Shown here: one piece after another, positions 16,565 through 26,740 of the stretch
Layout: the number at the start of each line of letters is the position of its first letter
How positions within the stretch are numbered: the stretch's first letter is position 1
From: Flexilinea flocculi
Lineage (GTDB): Bacteria > Chloroflexota > Anaerolineae > Anaerolineales > Anaerolineaceae
DNA length: 64,000 nucleotides
NCBI RefSeq assembly: GCF_001192795.1
Contig: NZ_DF968179.1
Span: forward strand, 1 to 64,000
Direction of reading: 5' to 3'
Made by a program: the position numbers and the translations under genes
The notes under the pieces: model-generated
What the model was told of the DNA's origin: nothing
Databases searched by the model: none
The model's input: the letters and a program-made list of their open reading frames with translations, nothing else

Positions 16565-17950
16565 CTATGGATTGTCCAGAAATAAATTTTGATGATTTGA
16601 TTCAAAAAAAATCAGACGATCCAGAATCCGTTCCGAGCCTGCGGGATAAATGCTAAAACCGGTTCGTTCATTACAATCCGGATAATCGCCTGTAAGCAGA
16701 TAACACTCCTTCCATTTTGTCTTGCCTTCATAAAAATTAACAATGGAGTCTTGTTCATTATTGTCGAAGGGCAAAATCGTTTTTACCAATGAAAATGCAA
16801 GCAGCACAGAAAGAGCGATCGTTATTTTTGGAATCCTGATTTGTGAAATCGTCATCAGCAATCCAACAAAACCGGGAATCAACAACGTCATATAGCGTGA
16901 CGATTGAGCCTGTTCCAACCCTAAACAGATCCGACCCACCGAAGTGAAAGCAGCAAAAACCAATGAAAAACCGAGCAGGATCGATATGATCTTATGAGTC
17001 TGGTCCGGACTTAATGGGTCAAGCAAATAAGCCCGAAGATTCCAGCCAAATGCAGCAATAAAAGCAGCCAGAATCAGGAGTCCGGCGATGATGGACGGGT
17101 ACGGATTAATTGAATTATTAATACCGAGAAATTTGGCAAGCATCAAACCAACATATACCGGATAGCGCAGTATATAATCCCATTGAAAGCCAAAGCATGC
17201 CACTGCCGGTGAAAACTTATACCCGCAGCTAAATAAGTATAGAGAAGAAACTGCCCCGCTGAATCCAATTACTGAGAAGATCACCAACCTTTTTTGGTGG
17301 CTCCGAATACCCGTGATCAATTCAAGCCCAAAAACTGCTGCCGTGATGAATCCCATAAACAATCCAAAGCCTGTAAAGAGGAGCAGGAAGTTTATCAATA
17401 AAACGATTGTATACCGCCAGGGTTTATTGGGAATCATCCAGGATAGAACGTATACGAATATGAGCAGTAGCGGAAGGACGGAATGTGAAACATTCGGAGT
17501 AACAACAAACTGCTCCCATTGATATTTATTCAGGACAATAAAGGGAATGATGAGGTCTATCCATTGGAATCGGCCTATCAGTTTGCGTTTTAACAACAAT
17601 ACTGGTGGAAGGCTGAGCAGCAGTACCCCGAAAATCATGAATGATTCTGCTCTGGTATTCCATCCGGATAGTCGAATGACTACCCAGGTTAATAATTCGC
17701 CTAATCCTTGGCGATGGGGTCCATGCTGCCAGGTAAACATGGTCCAGGCGTTTTGTTTTAAGAAAAACGGAGTCATAAAATCAAACTGATCCCAGAAAAT
17801 GATATTCACAGAATACGCATCCACAAGTTGATATAATGCTCTCGCCAAGAGGGTTGACAGGATAAAGATGAACAGAATAATCAAATTTTGTTGACCTGAG
17901 GTTTTCCGAAATAATAAATGTCCTAAATGGTTTTTTATTAAAATCTTCAT
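16565..17950 (-). CDS. Polytopic membrane protein of unknown function
   Basis: The protein has about 461 residues from the ATG at 17950, which has GGAG five bases upstream; a longer frame reaches 18043 but adds an unconvincing N-terminus. About ten hydrophobic segments are visible (NLIILFIFILSTLLARALY; LIIPFIVL; YTIVLLINFLLLFTGFGLFM; LVIFSVIGFSGAVSSLYLF and others), with a soluble C-terminus. No catalytic motif is recognised. The topology resembles glycosyltransferase C-fold or lipid-linked sugar handling proteins, and it lies downstream of no gene on its strand but directly upstream (in transcription order) of the coiled-coil/GT2 pair. A function in surface glycan synthesis is a guess from position. 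Confidence 0.65.
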   Translation of the reverse strand: MKILIKNHLGHLLFRKTSGQQNLIILFIFILSTLLARALYQLVDAYSVNIIFWDQFDFMTPFFLKQNAWTMFTWQHGPHRQGLGELLTWVVIRLSGWNTRAESFMIFGVLLLSLPPVLLLKRKLIGRFQWIDLIIPFIVLNKYQWEQFVVTPNVSHSVLPLLLIFVYVLSWMIPNKPWRYTIVLLINFLLLFTGFGLFMGFITAAVFGLELITGIRSHQKRLVIFSVIGFSGAVSSLYLFSCGYKFSPAVACFGFQWDYILRYPVYVGLMLAKFLGINNSINPYPSIIAGLLILAAFIAAFGWNLRAYLLDPLSPDQTHKIISILLGFSLVFAAFTSVGRICLGLEQAQSSRYMTLLIPGFVGLLMTISQIRIPKITIALSVLLAFSLVKTILPFDNNEQDSIVNFYEGKTKWKECYLLTGDYPDCNERTGFSIYPAGSERILDRLIFFESNHQNLFLDNP

Positions 17951-18141
17951 CGGACTCCAAATTCTAAAAATCTTGATTTTTGGAATTATGATTGAAATAT
18001 TTTTATAATTATAGATTAGAAAAACATGGTTTTCGCTTTTCATTCCTACACAAAATGGTAGCTGACATCTGCGCTGGTGGTCGCTATGCTGGTTTGGTTA
18101 ATATTTCTAAATTCCATGGTATCTGTTTCAAATTTCCATGG

Positions 18142-18470
18142 TCAATTTAATGGAAGAAGTTCCGAATGAATTATATTCCTGAAAAGATCATAAAATGGAG
18201 CAGAAGCTTTATAAGAATTTAGAATTGGAAAAGAAGCGTGTTTTCCAGAATATTCACTAACAACAGACTTGTTTCTGCGTGAATTATGATGATTTTTCCG
18301 ATCCTTTGCTCGAATCTCTTCATATCTGAGTGTATGAGCTGATAATTCCTTAATATGAGACAGAATGGCCACCATTGCTTCCGCACCCGAAAGGGACCAA
18401 CTGCAGCCACGGCTTTTCTTTCAGTCTGGTCCAAGGTTTTTTCGTTCTTTTTGCTTTTATTCGGGCACAA
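18142..18470 (-). pseudogene. Possible transposase remnant in a 617-bp gene-poor gap
   Basis: The gap 18044-18660 has no intact gene. Two overlapping minus-strand frames read LSGAEAMVAILSHIKELSAH in one frame and DMKRFEQRIGKIIIIHAETS plus LLLVNILENT in the other, as expected for a frameshifted ancestor. The first resembles the GAEA-type C-terminal block of some transposases and the second resembles IS110-type sequence; neither match is firm. 18577-18615 contains the repeated string ATTTCTTCATCTC. Nothing else is recognised there. Confidence 0.3.
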
Positions 18471-18660
18471 CTTGAATCAGAAAAATCCTTTTTAATCCGC
18501 TTTTACTCGGAATTCTATGCCATCCTTAACCGATATCTCTTCTGGGAACAAACCCTATTTATTCTGCCAAAGTCAGTAGGATGGCATTTCTTCATCTCAT
18601 TTCTTCATCTCATTTCCTCACTTTTTTGTGGGAAGGTTGAATTTCTAACTCAACGGTTCA

Positions 18661-20208
18661 TTACCGCATGCCGCCGCCATTTGGCATACCGCCGCCACCT
18701 GGCCCGCCTGGACCACCGCCCATCATCATTCCAAAATCAAAGAAACCGGGAGTTTCTTCTTTTCCATAAACATCCAATTCAATCTCATCTCCTGCTTTTA
18801 AGTCATCCGAGAAAATCTGAACATTGGAACCGCTGATCAACCCGATTGTTATTTCAACATCTTCAAAGGAACCATCCTCTTTTTTATGATGAACAAGATA
18901 GCGGTCTCCATCCAAAAGCACTGATGTTTGCGGAACATATAACGCATCCGGTACAGAATCAATATTGATGGAGATATCCGCAGTCATTCCGGACTTAATC
19001 TGTTCATCTGCATCCACGATAGCGACTGATAAATTATACGTAACTGACCAGCCGGATGTTGTTCCGGTATCTGCAATATTGGTAACAATACCATGATACA
19101 TTTTTCCTGGAATTGCAGTGAAACTGATATCAACAGGCATATCCAGCGTTATTTCGTTGACATACAGCTCAGATACGCTGAAGTCGATATAGAAAGTGGA
19201 AATATCATCGATTCGGGCGGCAAAAATATTCCGTTGGACACTGGAGGAATCATACGAAACGATGTCATTTTTTTTCGCATCAATTTTTGTGACTGTTCCT
19301 GCAAAAGGAGCGATAATTTTTGATGAATCAATTTTTGTCTGCGCTGCATCGATTGCCGCCTGAGCAGCGTTTATTTTTGCATCGGTCGGTCCGTTAAGCA
19401 ATTTGTTATATTGATACTGCTTATCTTCCAAAGTGGCTTTCGCTAATAGTAATGTCGCTTCCCTAAGCTGCAGCTCCAATTCATCAATTTGTCCCAAATA
19501 CCAGGTATATTGTGCCAAGGCATTATCACGGACGGATCGGTATCCGCCAACATCGCCCAATCTTTTTATTCGGGTGGAATCGTCTGCATCATAATCACGC
19601 GTTGTCTCAAACTTGGCGATGGCAGCCTCATAATCATCCTGGGCTTCTAAATAGGTTTCATAAGCCAAATCAATATTCAAATCTGTAGCCCGAGACAGAT
19701 CCATGCTGTCCAACGATTTCTGTGCATCTTCAACGTCTTGCTGTGCAGTAACCAAAGCTGATAATGCCTCAGCCAATCCCGATGAATTATTTTTAAGTTC
19801 TTCCATCGCGTCCTGGGCGTCACTCAGTTCAAGTTCAGCATTCAAGACATCCTGATCCAAAGTTTGCGGATCGAGCGCTGCCAGCACATCTCCTTTATTA
19901 ACACTGTCACCCGCCTCGAAATATACATCCTTGATTGTTCCGCTTGTCTGCCAATACAAATCAACAGACTGGTTGGAACGCACGGTTCCCGTAACATCTT
20001 CCACAACTAATGAAAGAGGACCTTGTTTGATTTTCGTTGTTTCCGTTTCTGTCAAAGCAGCCAGCTTAGCCGCTGCTTGTGCCTGTTGTTTTTGATATAA
20101 AGAATATATCCCTATCGCTGCCAGCATCAGAATGATGACCAGGATTAATAACGCGATGACACAACCTGGTTTATGATTTACTTTTTTTGTTTCAATTTTA
20201 TGATCCAT
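18661..20208 (-). CDS. MacA/HlyD-type adaptor protein (pair 2, membrane-anchored)
   Basis: The protein has 515 residues. One N-terminal membrane helix (VIALLILVIILMLAAIGIYS) is followed by a split biotinyl-lipoyl hairpin (VTGTVRSNQSVDLYWQTSGT; EAGDSVNKGDVLAALDPQ; IIAPFAGTVTKIDAKKNDIV), a long alpha-helical hairpin, a beta-barrel (YVNEITLDMPVDISFTAIPG) and a C-terminal domain. The tail is Gly/Met/Pro rich (GMMMGGGPGGPGGGG). It resembles the protein at 26741 closely in domain order and even in the VRPNQSVYLYWQTSGT motif, so the two are probably paralogues. It is last in an eight-gene operon, 50 bp after the preceding adaptor. It should link the MacB-like permease to its substrate outside the membrane. 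Confidence 0.85.
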   Translation of the reverse strand: MDHKIETKKVNHKPGCVIALLILVIILMLAAIGIYSLYQKQQAQAAAKLAALTETETTKIKQGPLSLVVEDVTGTVRSNQSVDLYWQTSGTIKDVYFEAGDSVNKGDVLAALDPQTLDQDVLNAELELSDAQDAMEELKNNSSGLAEALSALVTAQQDVEDAQKSLDSMDLSRATDLNIDLAYETYLEAQDDYEAAIAKFETTRDYDADDSTRIKRLGDVGGYRSVRDNALAQYTWYLGQIDELELQLREATLLLAKATLEDKQYQYNKLLNGPTDAKINAAQAAIDAAQTKIDSSKIIAPFAGTVTKIDAKKNDIVSYDSSSVQRNIFAARIDDISTFYIDFSVSELYVNEITLDMPVDISFTAIPGKMYHGIVTNIADTGTTSGWSVTYNLSVAIVDADEQIKSGMTADISINIDSVPDALYVPQTSVLLDGDRYLVHHKKEDGSFEDVEITIGLISGSNVQIFSDDLKAGDEIELDVYGKEETPGFFDFGMMMGGGPGGPGGGGMPNGGGMR

Positions 20209-20258
20209 GCCTTTGCACCTTTCGATTCAAGATTTCTTAATTGTTGTCTGATATCGAT

Positions 20259-22058
20259 TCAATCAGTCGGAGCAGGTGTACTCACCGATTCTTCCACGAA
20301 TTTCTGATCGGCTGACGATACCGTTAAGTTCATTGTGGGCAACATCTCTGATGGGGGGAATCCATCTGCCGATGGTCTATTTCCTTGTCCAGGGGCCATT
20401 ACACCATTCGAATTCGGACCCATCGGCATCTTTGTTCCTTCGAGTCCACCAAATTGGCGATCAGTAACTTGACCAGAAGGGATACCTGTTTGATTTCCAG
20501 GTTGCAGATTTTTTCCATCCATCGAAACATTTGTATCTGCACTTACTTTTCCTGCCACACTTTGATCATCATCGCCGATAATCTGCGTTTGCTCTCCACC
20601 GACCGGATTAAAACTTGCTGAGCCGGGCATTCCTTGAAATTGTCCTGCTACTGCCGGTTGGATCCCCAGTTCAGTATAAATTCTCGAATCAATTGATGGT
20701 ACTTTGACAACGTCACCTTCTGATATTCCGGATGTAATTTCAATAAGAAGGTTCGAACGGATACCTGTTGAGACTTCAACCGAATTCCATCCATTTTCGG
20801 ATGATACCGTTACATAAGATTTTCCATCCTTTTGACTCACTGCATTCGTTGGAATTAGAACGACATTTTCTTTTTCTTCGAGGATAATCTCTGTTTCGGC
20901 AGTCATGCCTGCCTTGATATTCGCATCGGGATCTGTAATTTCAACTAATGTTTCAAAAGTGACGATGGAATCACTTTCCTCACCCAAATCAGAAATTTTG
21001 CCGATTATTCCTGAATAGGTTTTGTCGGGTACTGCATCTAACGAAATATTTACTTTCTGTCCGACAAATAGTTTATGAATGTCAATTTCTGAAATTTGCA
21101 GCGGAATGAATATACTGGTCATATCATCAATTCCGAATGCAACAGTTCCTGCCTCTACATAATGACCAACTTCAGCTTGTGAGGATGTGACCGTTCCATC
21201 AAATGATGCGATAATATTGCGTTTGTTATATACATTCTCAGCATTCGTTACATTGATTTCAGCTTCCTGAATATCTTTTTGACGAGGCATCGACTCGTAC
21301 GTCTGGTATTCCTTCAACGCTTCATCATATGCCTGTTGTGCAACTGCAACAGCCCCCTGAGCTACAGCCAATTCGGTATCGGTTGGCTGCCCTTTTGTCC
21401 ACACCCAGTTTTCATAGGCTTCAATCATAGCATTGTATGTACTGAGGTACGATTCATAATAGGTTTGACGAGCCTGATCTTCCCATCCTTTTGAGTTTTT
21501 CACAGAGTCATAATCAGCTTTTGCATAGTTGAAATTTTCAACAGCCAGCATATAGGCATCATAGGCCATCTCAATGGTTAATTGATCCGCTCTGGGATAA
21601 TATAGAGCTTCCTGTGCCTGTTTGGTGGACTTGAGAGAAATCTCATTCACAGTTAATGTGGAATATGCATTCATTTTAGATGTTTTTGTTTCGATTACAT
21701 CCGATAAAGCCTCCTGAGCATCAATGAGTGTTTTCTCTGCCAGGATCACGGCGGACTTCATGGAATCAGTTTCCAATTCCGCCAGAACATCCCCCTTTTT
21801 TACAGAATCGCCCAATTTCACAAGAACTTTGCCGATGACACCGTCAGTTTTCCAGACCAGTTTCGCAGATTGATTGAATTCGACATTTCCGATAAAATCT
21901 ATCGATCGGTCAATCTTGCCAGTTACAGCAGTAAACGTCAATTCCTGTGTCTCTTCATTTTTAGATGCCTGCAGCTTTGAAAGAAGCGTACAGCCACTTA
22001 TAATCATCATAAAGAGTAGAATCGACAGAATTTTTCGATTTTGTTTTTTATGCGTCAT
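20259..22058 (-). CDS. MacA/HlyD-type adaptor lipoprotein (pair 2)
   Basis: The protein has 599 residues. The signal sequence ends in a lipobox (MIISGCTLL), so it is probably lipid-anchored on the outer face of the membrane. Lipoyl halves (FNQSAKLVWKTDGVIGKVLV, LGDSVKKGDVLAELETDS; IIASFDGTVTSSQAEVGHYV) flank a helical hairpin of about 130 residues. A barrel domain (IHKLFVGQKVNISLDAVPDK) follows, and a low-complexity Gln/Gly/Pro/Met-rich C-terminal 130 residues is longer than usual. It is a paralogue of the lipoprotein at 28375. It lies 55 bp after the response regulator gene and 50 bp before the membrane-anchored partner. Confidence 0.85.
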   Translation of the reverse strand: MTHKKQNRKILSILLFMMIISGCTLLSKLQASKNEETQELTFTAVTGKIDRSIDFIGNVEFNQSAKLVWKTDGVIGKVLVKLGDSVKKGDVLAELETDSMKSAVILAEKTLIDAQEALSDVIETKTSKMNAYSTLTVNEISLKSTKQAQEALYYPRADQLTIEMAYDAYMLAVENFNYAKADYDSVKNSKGWEDQARQTYYESYLSTYNAMIEAYENWVWTKGQPTDTELAVAQGAVAVAQQAYDEALKEYQTYESMPRQKDIQEAEINVTNAENVYNKRNIIASFDGTVTSSQAEVGHYVEAGTVAFGIDDMTSIFIPLQISEIDIHKLFVGQKVNISLDAVPDKTYSGIIGKISDLGEESDSIVTFETLVEITDPDANIKAGMTAETEIILEEKENVVLIPTNAVSQKDGKSYVTVSSENGWNSVEVSTGIRSNLLIEITSGISEGDVVKVPSIDSRIYTELGIQPAVAGQFQGMPGSASFNPVGGEQTQIIGDDDQSVAGKVSADTNVSMDGKNLQPGNQTGIPSGQVTDRQFGGLEGTKMPMGPNSNGVMAPGQGNRPSADGFPPSEMLPTMNLTVSSADQKFVEESVSTPAPTD

Positions 22059-22113
22059 TTTTACTTAACTCCGATTAAGAGGTGAATTCCGCAATTCTTG
22101 CAGCAATTCCCGA

Positions 22114-22797
22114 TTATTTTCCATGTGTATTGTCCCGTTTTTCAAATAATCCTTCCCGCCATGCAAAAACAGCAGCCTGTGTCCGGTCAGCTAAATGCAG
22201 TTTGTGTAAAATATTAGAAACATACCCCTTGACGGTTTTTTCAGTTATAAATAGTTTCCCTGCAATCTCGCTGTTATTGTTACCCTGAGCAATCAATTCG
22301 AGAACGTCATATTCCCTTTCAGTCAATTCTGCGAATGGATCAATCACGCGACCGGGACGATCATGCAGCTCACTCATCAATTTTTTTGCGATTTCAGGAG
22401 ACAAAATTGCAGTTCCTTTTGCTGCCATTCGAATCACATTAATGAGTTCCTCCGGAGGGATGATTTTCAGTACGTATGAAAGCGCGCCGGCTTTCATCGC
22501 AGGGAATACAAGAGAATCATCATGATGGGATGTCAAAACAACGATATGCGTGCGGGGACTGATCTGTTTAATCATTTTTGTCGCTTCAACGCCATTCATT
22601 CCTTCCATGAGCAAATCCATCAGAATCACATCCGGAATATTTGATTTTACAAATTCGATGGCTTCTTCCCCGCTGCCAGCTTCTCCAATTACTTCTATGT
22701 CATCCAATGTTTCCAGATAAGACCGAACCCCATTTCGAACGACTGGATGATCGTCCACCAACAATACGCTGATTTTATTGGATTCTTTATCTGTCAT
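22114..22797 (-). CDS. NarL/FixJ-family response regulator
   Basis: The protein has 227 residues from the ATG at 22797; the longer TTG frame to 22866 is not needed. The receiver domain has VLLVDDHPVVRNG (acidic pocket), phosphoacceptor Asp61 (VILMDLLMEGMNG), VVLTSHHDD and YVLKIIPPEEL. The LuxR-type helix-turn-helix is LTEREYDVLELIAQGNNNSE followed by ITEKTVKGYVSNILHKL. It should be phosphorylated by the kinase encoded just upstream and control transcription, most likely of this export operon. The final residues (ERDNTHGK) are short, as is usual for the family. Confidence 0.93.
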   Translation of the reverse strand: MTDKESNKISVLLVDDHPVVRNGVRSYLETLDDIEVIGEAGSGEEAIEFVKSNIPDVILMDLLMEGMNGVEATKMIKQISPRTHIVVLTSHHDDSLVFPAMKAGALSYVLKIIPPEELINVIRMAAKGTAILSPEIAKKLMSELHDRPGRVIDPFAELTEREYDVLELIAQGNNNSEIAGKLFITEKTVKGYVSNILHKLHLADRTQAAVFAWREGLFEKRDNTHGK

Positions 22798-22869
22798 ATT
22801 CCCTGCTTTCTTTTTTTCTTTTTCATCTACGAACACCACATCAGAAAAACATCGAAGTGAACTCAAACC

Positions 22870-22929
22870 GGCAATTCAAAAAAATAGATGATTCATTCAA
22901 ACAACTGAGAGCATTTTTTGAATTACTGA
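22870..22929. repeat. Dispersed intergenic palindrome, degenerate copy R8
   Basis: GGCAATTCAAAAA at 22870-22882 faces TTTTTGAATTACTG at 22916-22929, an imperfect inverted pair matching the outer ends of the family but lacking the CGAAAT core and the central GC-rich hairpin. It occupies the 132-bp gap between kinase and regulator genes inside the operon and touches the kinase stop codon. Confidence 0.35.
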
Positions 22930-24459
22930 TTAAAAATGCATCGCTCTTGGGATGTGAATCAATAACGTAGTTCCTTCCCTTCCTGACTGAATATGAAACG
23001 TTCCATTCATGTTTTCCACTCGCTCGTGAATTGATTGAAGTCCAATTCCTGACGGCTGTTCCTGTGAATCGAAGCCCTTTCCATTATCGTGAATGGTCAG
23101 ATTTACTTCAATTTCATTTGTTTCCAGTTCAATACGTCCGATTTTCGCCTCGCTATGCCGCATCATATTGGACAATGCTTCCTGACAGATCCGGAATATT
23201 TCTCCTGCCATGTATTCATCCATGGGCGGATAGTTCTGCAGTTTTAATTCCAATTGAATTCCGGAACTCATCTGCCATGTTTTCCCATACTGCTCGAGCT
23301 TGTTAATCAGAGCATTTCCAGAGATGACTGGCGGACGAAGGGTGCCGATTAAATCATCCAGATCCTGCAATGTGTTTTGTGTCAGATTGGCGGCAAGTTC
23401 TATCTTCTCTTTCACTTGTTCCGGTTTTTTTTCGATCAAAACTGCTGCAGCCCCAAGATTCATGTTGATGGAAAAAACTTGCTGTTTAATATTGTCATGG
23501 AGCTCCCGCGAAATCCGGTTTCTCTCCTCGGATGCTGCCAATTCCTGCCGTGTCTGGACCAATTGACCAAGCTGATCAGACATTGTGTTCAGTTTGGAGG
23601 AGACCATATTGAGCTCGCTGTAATCTTGTTCGGTTTCAACGGGTATTTTGAAAGAAAAATTACCTTCTGCCCATTGATTGGATGCCCTGAAGATTTCATC
23701 AAACCATAGCGACCATTTTTTTGAAAAGATATAACCGACAATCAAACCTAATATTGCCGCAAATAGAATCAATCTTAAAAAACTCATCATGGATGACAGA
23801 AATATGGCACGAATCATCTCCCACGAACTTGGCTGCGTAACATACAGAAAAAAATTTCCGACGATATGATTGCTGTCGTCTTTAAAGGGAACCAGCGCCA
23901 TCGAATAGTTTTTTTCTGCCAGGATGATCTGTCCATCAGTAGAACCGGTCATCACTTTTTCGGATAAAGAAACCACTTTTTCTTTAATCAGATTTGCAGT
24001 ACCAACATCCAAATCTTCTAATGGGATTGGAATCGTTCCTCCAATAGAGACTGGAATTATTTCTTGTTTTTCAGTCACAAAGTACATTAGTACTCTGTTT
24101 TTTAAAAAGAATTTTGTGTTGACCCGCAAATCTGCTTCAAAATGATCCGACTGCAAATTGAGATCGCGCGGCGGGATTCCAAAATGTGTCTGCTCTTTGA
24201 TCCACTCGTTTGTCTGATCATGCAAAAATACATTTTTTACCCATGGATCATGCAATAATTGTGTCACTGCATTTGCGATGATGGAACTGCTGTTGCTCTG
24301 GCTTAACTCATAGGAAGTTCGTATATAACGGTAGGCAAGTACGGCAACACACACAATGACCGAACTGACTGTGATCAGCAGTGTGATCTGCCATTGGATT
24401 GTGTGAAACGCTCGTTTCAACCTTCCGAATCGAAGCCTGACAGCATTCATCTTTAGCAT
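22930..24459 (-). CDS. NarX/DesK-type sensor histidine kinase
   Basis: The protein has 509 residues. One N-terminal membrane helix (ITLLITVSSVIVCVAVLAY), an extracytoplasmic sensor of about 170 residues, and a second helix (FLRLILFAAILGLIVGYIF) lead into a HAMP segment. The HisKA_3 dimerisation helix has the phosphoacceptor His near residue 321 (ISRELHDNIKQQVFSI). The ATPase domain carries NMMRHSEA (N box), IHDNGKGFD (G1) and GIGLQSIHERVENMNG (G2). The stimulus is unknown; cell-envelope stress or an exported peptide would fit the adjacent ABC exporter. It starts 11 bp after the permease stop, so it is part of the same transcript. Confidence 0.92.
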   Translation of the reverse strand: MLKMNAVRLRFGRLKRAFHTIQWQITLLITVSSVIVCVAVLAYRYIRTSYELSQSNSSSIIANAVTQLLHDPWVKNVFLHDQTNEWIKEQTHFGIPPRDLNLQSDHFEADLRVNTKFFLKNRVLMYFVTEKQEIIPVSIGGTIPIPLEDLDVGTANLIKEKVVSLSEKVMTGSTDGQIILAEKNYSMALVPFKDDSNHIVGNFFLYVTQPSSWEMIRAIFLSSMMSFLRLILFAAILGLIVGYIFSKKWSLWFDEIFRASNQWAEGNFSFKIPVETEQDYSELNMVSSKLNTMSDQLGQLVQTRQELAASEERNRISRELHDNIKQQVFSINMNLGAAAVLIEKKPEQVKEKIELAANLTQNTLQDLDDLIGTLRPPVISGNALINKLEQYGKTWQMSSGIQLELKLQNYPPMDEYMAGEIFRICQEALSNMMRHSEAKIGRIELETNEIEVNLTIHDNGKGFDSQEQPSGIGLQSIHERVENMNGTFHIQSGREGTTLLIHIPRAMHF

Positions 24460-24470
24460 TCCTTTTCCTT

Positions 24471-25700
24471 TTATTCAGTCCTCAAGGCAATGACCGGCTG
24501 TAATTTTGCGGCTTGATTTGCCGGATAGATCCCAAAAAATAGACCAATGGCAACCGAAAACAAGGTTGACCCAAGGATAAATAACGGATTATAGGAAGCA
24601 TGCAGTTCTGTTCCCATCATTGTCGCAATATATGCAATCAAATAAGCCAAACCAAGACCGAACAGAATACCTAAAATACCGCCAACCAGGCTCAGAACGG
24701 AAGATTCAACCAGGAATTGAGCCAAAATATCACGTTTCTTTGCACCCAGAGCTTTTCGCAATCCAATTTCTTTGGTACGTTCTGTAACCGTTACCAGCAT
24801 AATATTCATGATTCCAATACCACCAACCAACAAAGAAATGCCGGCAACGCCTCCCAGGAACAGAACAAAAGTATTCATAATTGAATTCAGAGTATCCAAT
24901 ATTTCCTGTGTATTCATGATCGTGAAGTCATCGGGGTTGCCTTCAAAAATACCATGTCTTTCCCGCATCAGATTTTCAATCATCGTCTGCGCCTGATCAA
25001 GCGAGACTGAATCTTTCACATTGATGGATATTCGTCCAACTGTGTTCCTTTGCCGGGTTATCAGCCGATTTTGCGCAGTTGACAGTGGCATAAAAACGAC
25101 CTGATCCTGGCTTGTCCCCATTGTGGAACTTCCCTTCGATTTCAAAACCCCGATAACTGTATAAGGCTGACCGCTAATTCGAATGGTTTCACCAACCACA
25201 CTGATATTTGAATTGCTGAATAACGAATCACTGATTTCGGAACCAATCACAACGACCATGGAATTCTCATCCAATTGTTCCTGCGTAATATATGAACCGC
25301 TTTCGATTTCATAATTGCTGATTTCCAGATATTCCGGAATTACGCCGGTTACCGAAGCATTGACCGTGTTTCCATTACTTTGAGAAAGCGTGAAAGGTTG
25401 AGAAACGGTAGGGGCAACAATATCTGCAATACCTAAAGTTTTTATCGCTTCCACATCCGAATTGGTCAGATCCTGCGGATTTCTGACATTTTCAGTGAAA
25501 TTTCCAGCTGATAAATAAAGCGTCTGCGTACCCAGAGAACTCATCTGGTCTGTGATCGAATTTTTCGCACCCTGACCAATTGACATCATCGCAATCACAG
25601 CGCCAACACCGATAAAAATTCCGAGCATCGTTAATAATGAACGAACTTTATTGGAGAGTAAGTTACGGAGAGCCTCAATAATCAATGTGCTGATATTCAT
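24471..25700 (-). CDS. MacB/FtsX-type ABC transporter permease
   Basis: The protein has 409 residues. The N-terminal helix follows LRNLLSNKVRSLLTMLGIFI; a MacB periplasmic core domain of about 200 residues (TLYLSAGNF to about 265) is followed by three helices of the FtsX domain, with LLVGGIGIMNIMLVTVTER and KEIGLRKALGAKKRDILAQF. It works as a homodimer with the ATPase encoded directly upstream (4-bp ATGA overlap, 25697-25700). This type of transporter moves substrates from the outer face of the membrane by mechanotransmission, with a MacA-like adaptor. The substrate cannot be told from sequence. Confidence 0.92.
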   Translation of the reverse strand: MNISTLIIEALRNLLSNKVRSLLTMLGIFIGVGAVIAMMSIGQGAKNSITDQMSSLGTQTLYLSAGNFTENVRNPQDLTNSDVEAIKTLGIADIVAPTVSQPFTLSQSNGNTVNASVTGVIPEYLEISNYEIESGSYITQEQLDENSMVVVIGSEISDSLFSNSNISVVGETIRISGQPYTVIGVLKSKGSSTMGTSQDQVVFMPLSTAQNRLITRQRNTVGRISINVKDSVSLDQAQTMIENLMRERHGIFEGNPDDFTIMNTQEILDTLNSIMNTFVLFLGGVAGISLLVGGIGIMNIMLVTVTERTKEIGLRKALGAKKRDILAQFLVESSVLSLVGGILGILFGLGLAYLIAYIATMMGTELHASYNPLFILGSTLFSVAIGLFFGIYPANQAAKLQPVIALRTE

Positions 25701-26725
25701 GCTGTTTTTCCCTCCTCATTTCCCTTTATCGGATTCACTAAGAATTGTTTCCCCGCAGGCAGCTCTTCATTTGCCACTTTTTTCCTGTTTCCAAAAGCCT
25801 CTGCCAATGCATCAGCGGCAGAAGATTCTTCTTCCTCTTCCAAATCGTTGTCATCTGTTCCAAAAGTATCGGAAAAAGGATTAGAAACGGTTTCTTTTGC
25901 TTCATTTTTCATCTTCCCATTTCCATTGGGATTTATTTGCTCTTTTTTCAATGAGACACTTGCTGAATCCGGTTTCTTTAGACCTGAAACATTCAGAAAA
26001 TCCGGATTTTGCCAGTTTTTAATAATCTCCTGTTCCTCTTCCGTTCCAATCATGCCGTCAAAAACGCTGATGACACGAGGGACCTGCCTTCCAATCTTTG
26101 GATCATGGGTAACCATAAGAATTGTTTTGCCTTTATCCTGATTCAGGCTGATTAAGATCTGCATAATTTCTTTACCGGACTTGCTGTCGAGGTTACCTGT
26201 TGGTTCATCTGCCATAATGATTTCAGGATCGTTGATTAATGCCCGTGCAATGGCGACACGCTGCTGCTGCCCGCCGGAGAGTTCCTTCGGTTTATGACCT
26301 AAGCGGCTGCCCAGACCCACCAAATCCAGTACCTCCGCAGCGCGTTCTTTCGCATGATCTTTATTTCTTGAATATAAAAGCGGCATCATCACATTTTCTA
26401 ACGCGGAAGAACGAGAAAGCAAATTGAAGCTTTGAAAAACAAATCCAATTTTCTTATTTCGCACCTCTGCAAGTTTTGAATCATCCATGCTGGAAACATC
26501 CGTTCCATCCAGAATATATAATCCTCCGGTGGGACGATCCAGACACCCCAGAATATTCATCAGTGTTGATTTTCCTGAGCCCGAAGGGCCCATGATCGCC
26601 GTAAACTCTCCATAATTAACATCCAGACTGATATCATGCAGCGCTCTCACCTCAATATCACCCATGATGTAGTATTTTTTCAAATGTTCTGTGTGTATTA
26701 CGTTTTTCCCGTTTTTTTCTGTCAT
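25697..26725 (-). CDS. MacB/LolD-type ABC transporter ATPase with acidic C-terminal extension
   Basis: The protein has 342 residues. The nucleotide-binding domain (about 1-230) has Walker [14 protein letters not shown]-loop FVFQSFNLL, signature [15 protein letters not shown], Walker [14 protein letters not shown] and the H-loop MVTHD. The usual length is about 225-240 residues, so about 110 are extra. The extension (from [12 protein letters not shown]) is Lys then Asp/Glu/Ser rich ([20 protein letters not shown]) and unlike any domain I know. It is found 15 bp after the adaptor gene at 26741 and overlaps the permease gene by 4 bp. Confidence 0.92.
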   Translation of the reverse strand: MTEKNGKNVIHTEHLKKYYIMGDIEVRALHDISLDVNYGEFTAIMGPSGSGKSTLMNILGCLDRPTGGLYILDGTDVSSMDDSKLAEVRNKKIGFVFQSFNLLSRSSALENVMMPLLYSRNKDHAKERAAEVLDLVGLGSRLGHKPKELSGGQQQRVAIARALINDPEIIMADEPTGNLDSKSGKEIMQILISLNQDKGKTILMVTHDPKIGRQVPRVISVFDGMIGTEEEQEIIKNWQNPDFLNVSGLKKPDSASVSLKKEQINPNGNGKMKNEAKETVSNPFSDTFGTDDNDLEEEEESSAADALAEAFGNRKKVANEELPAGKQFLVNPIKGNEEGKTA

Positions 26726-26740
26726 TTTCGCATTTCCTTT

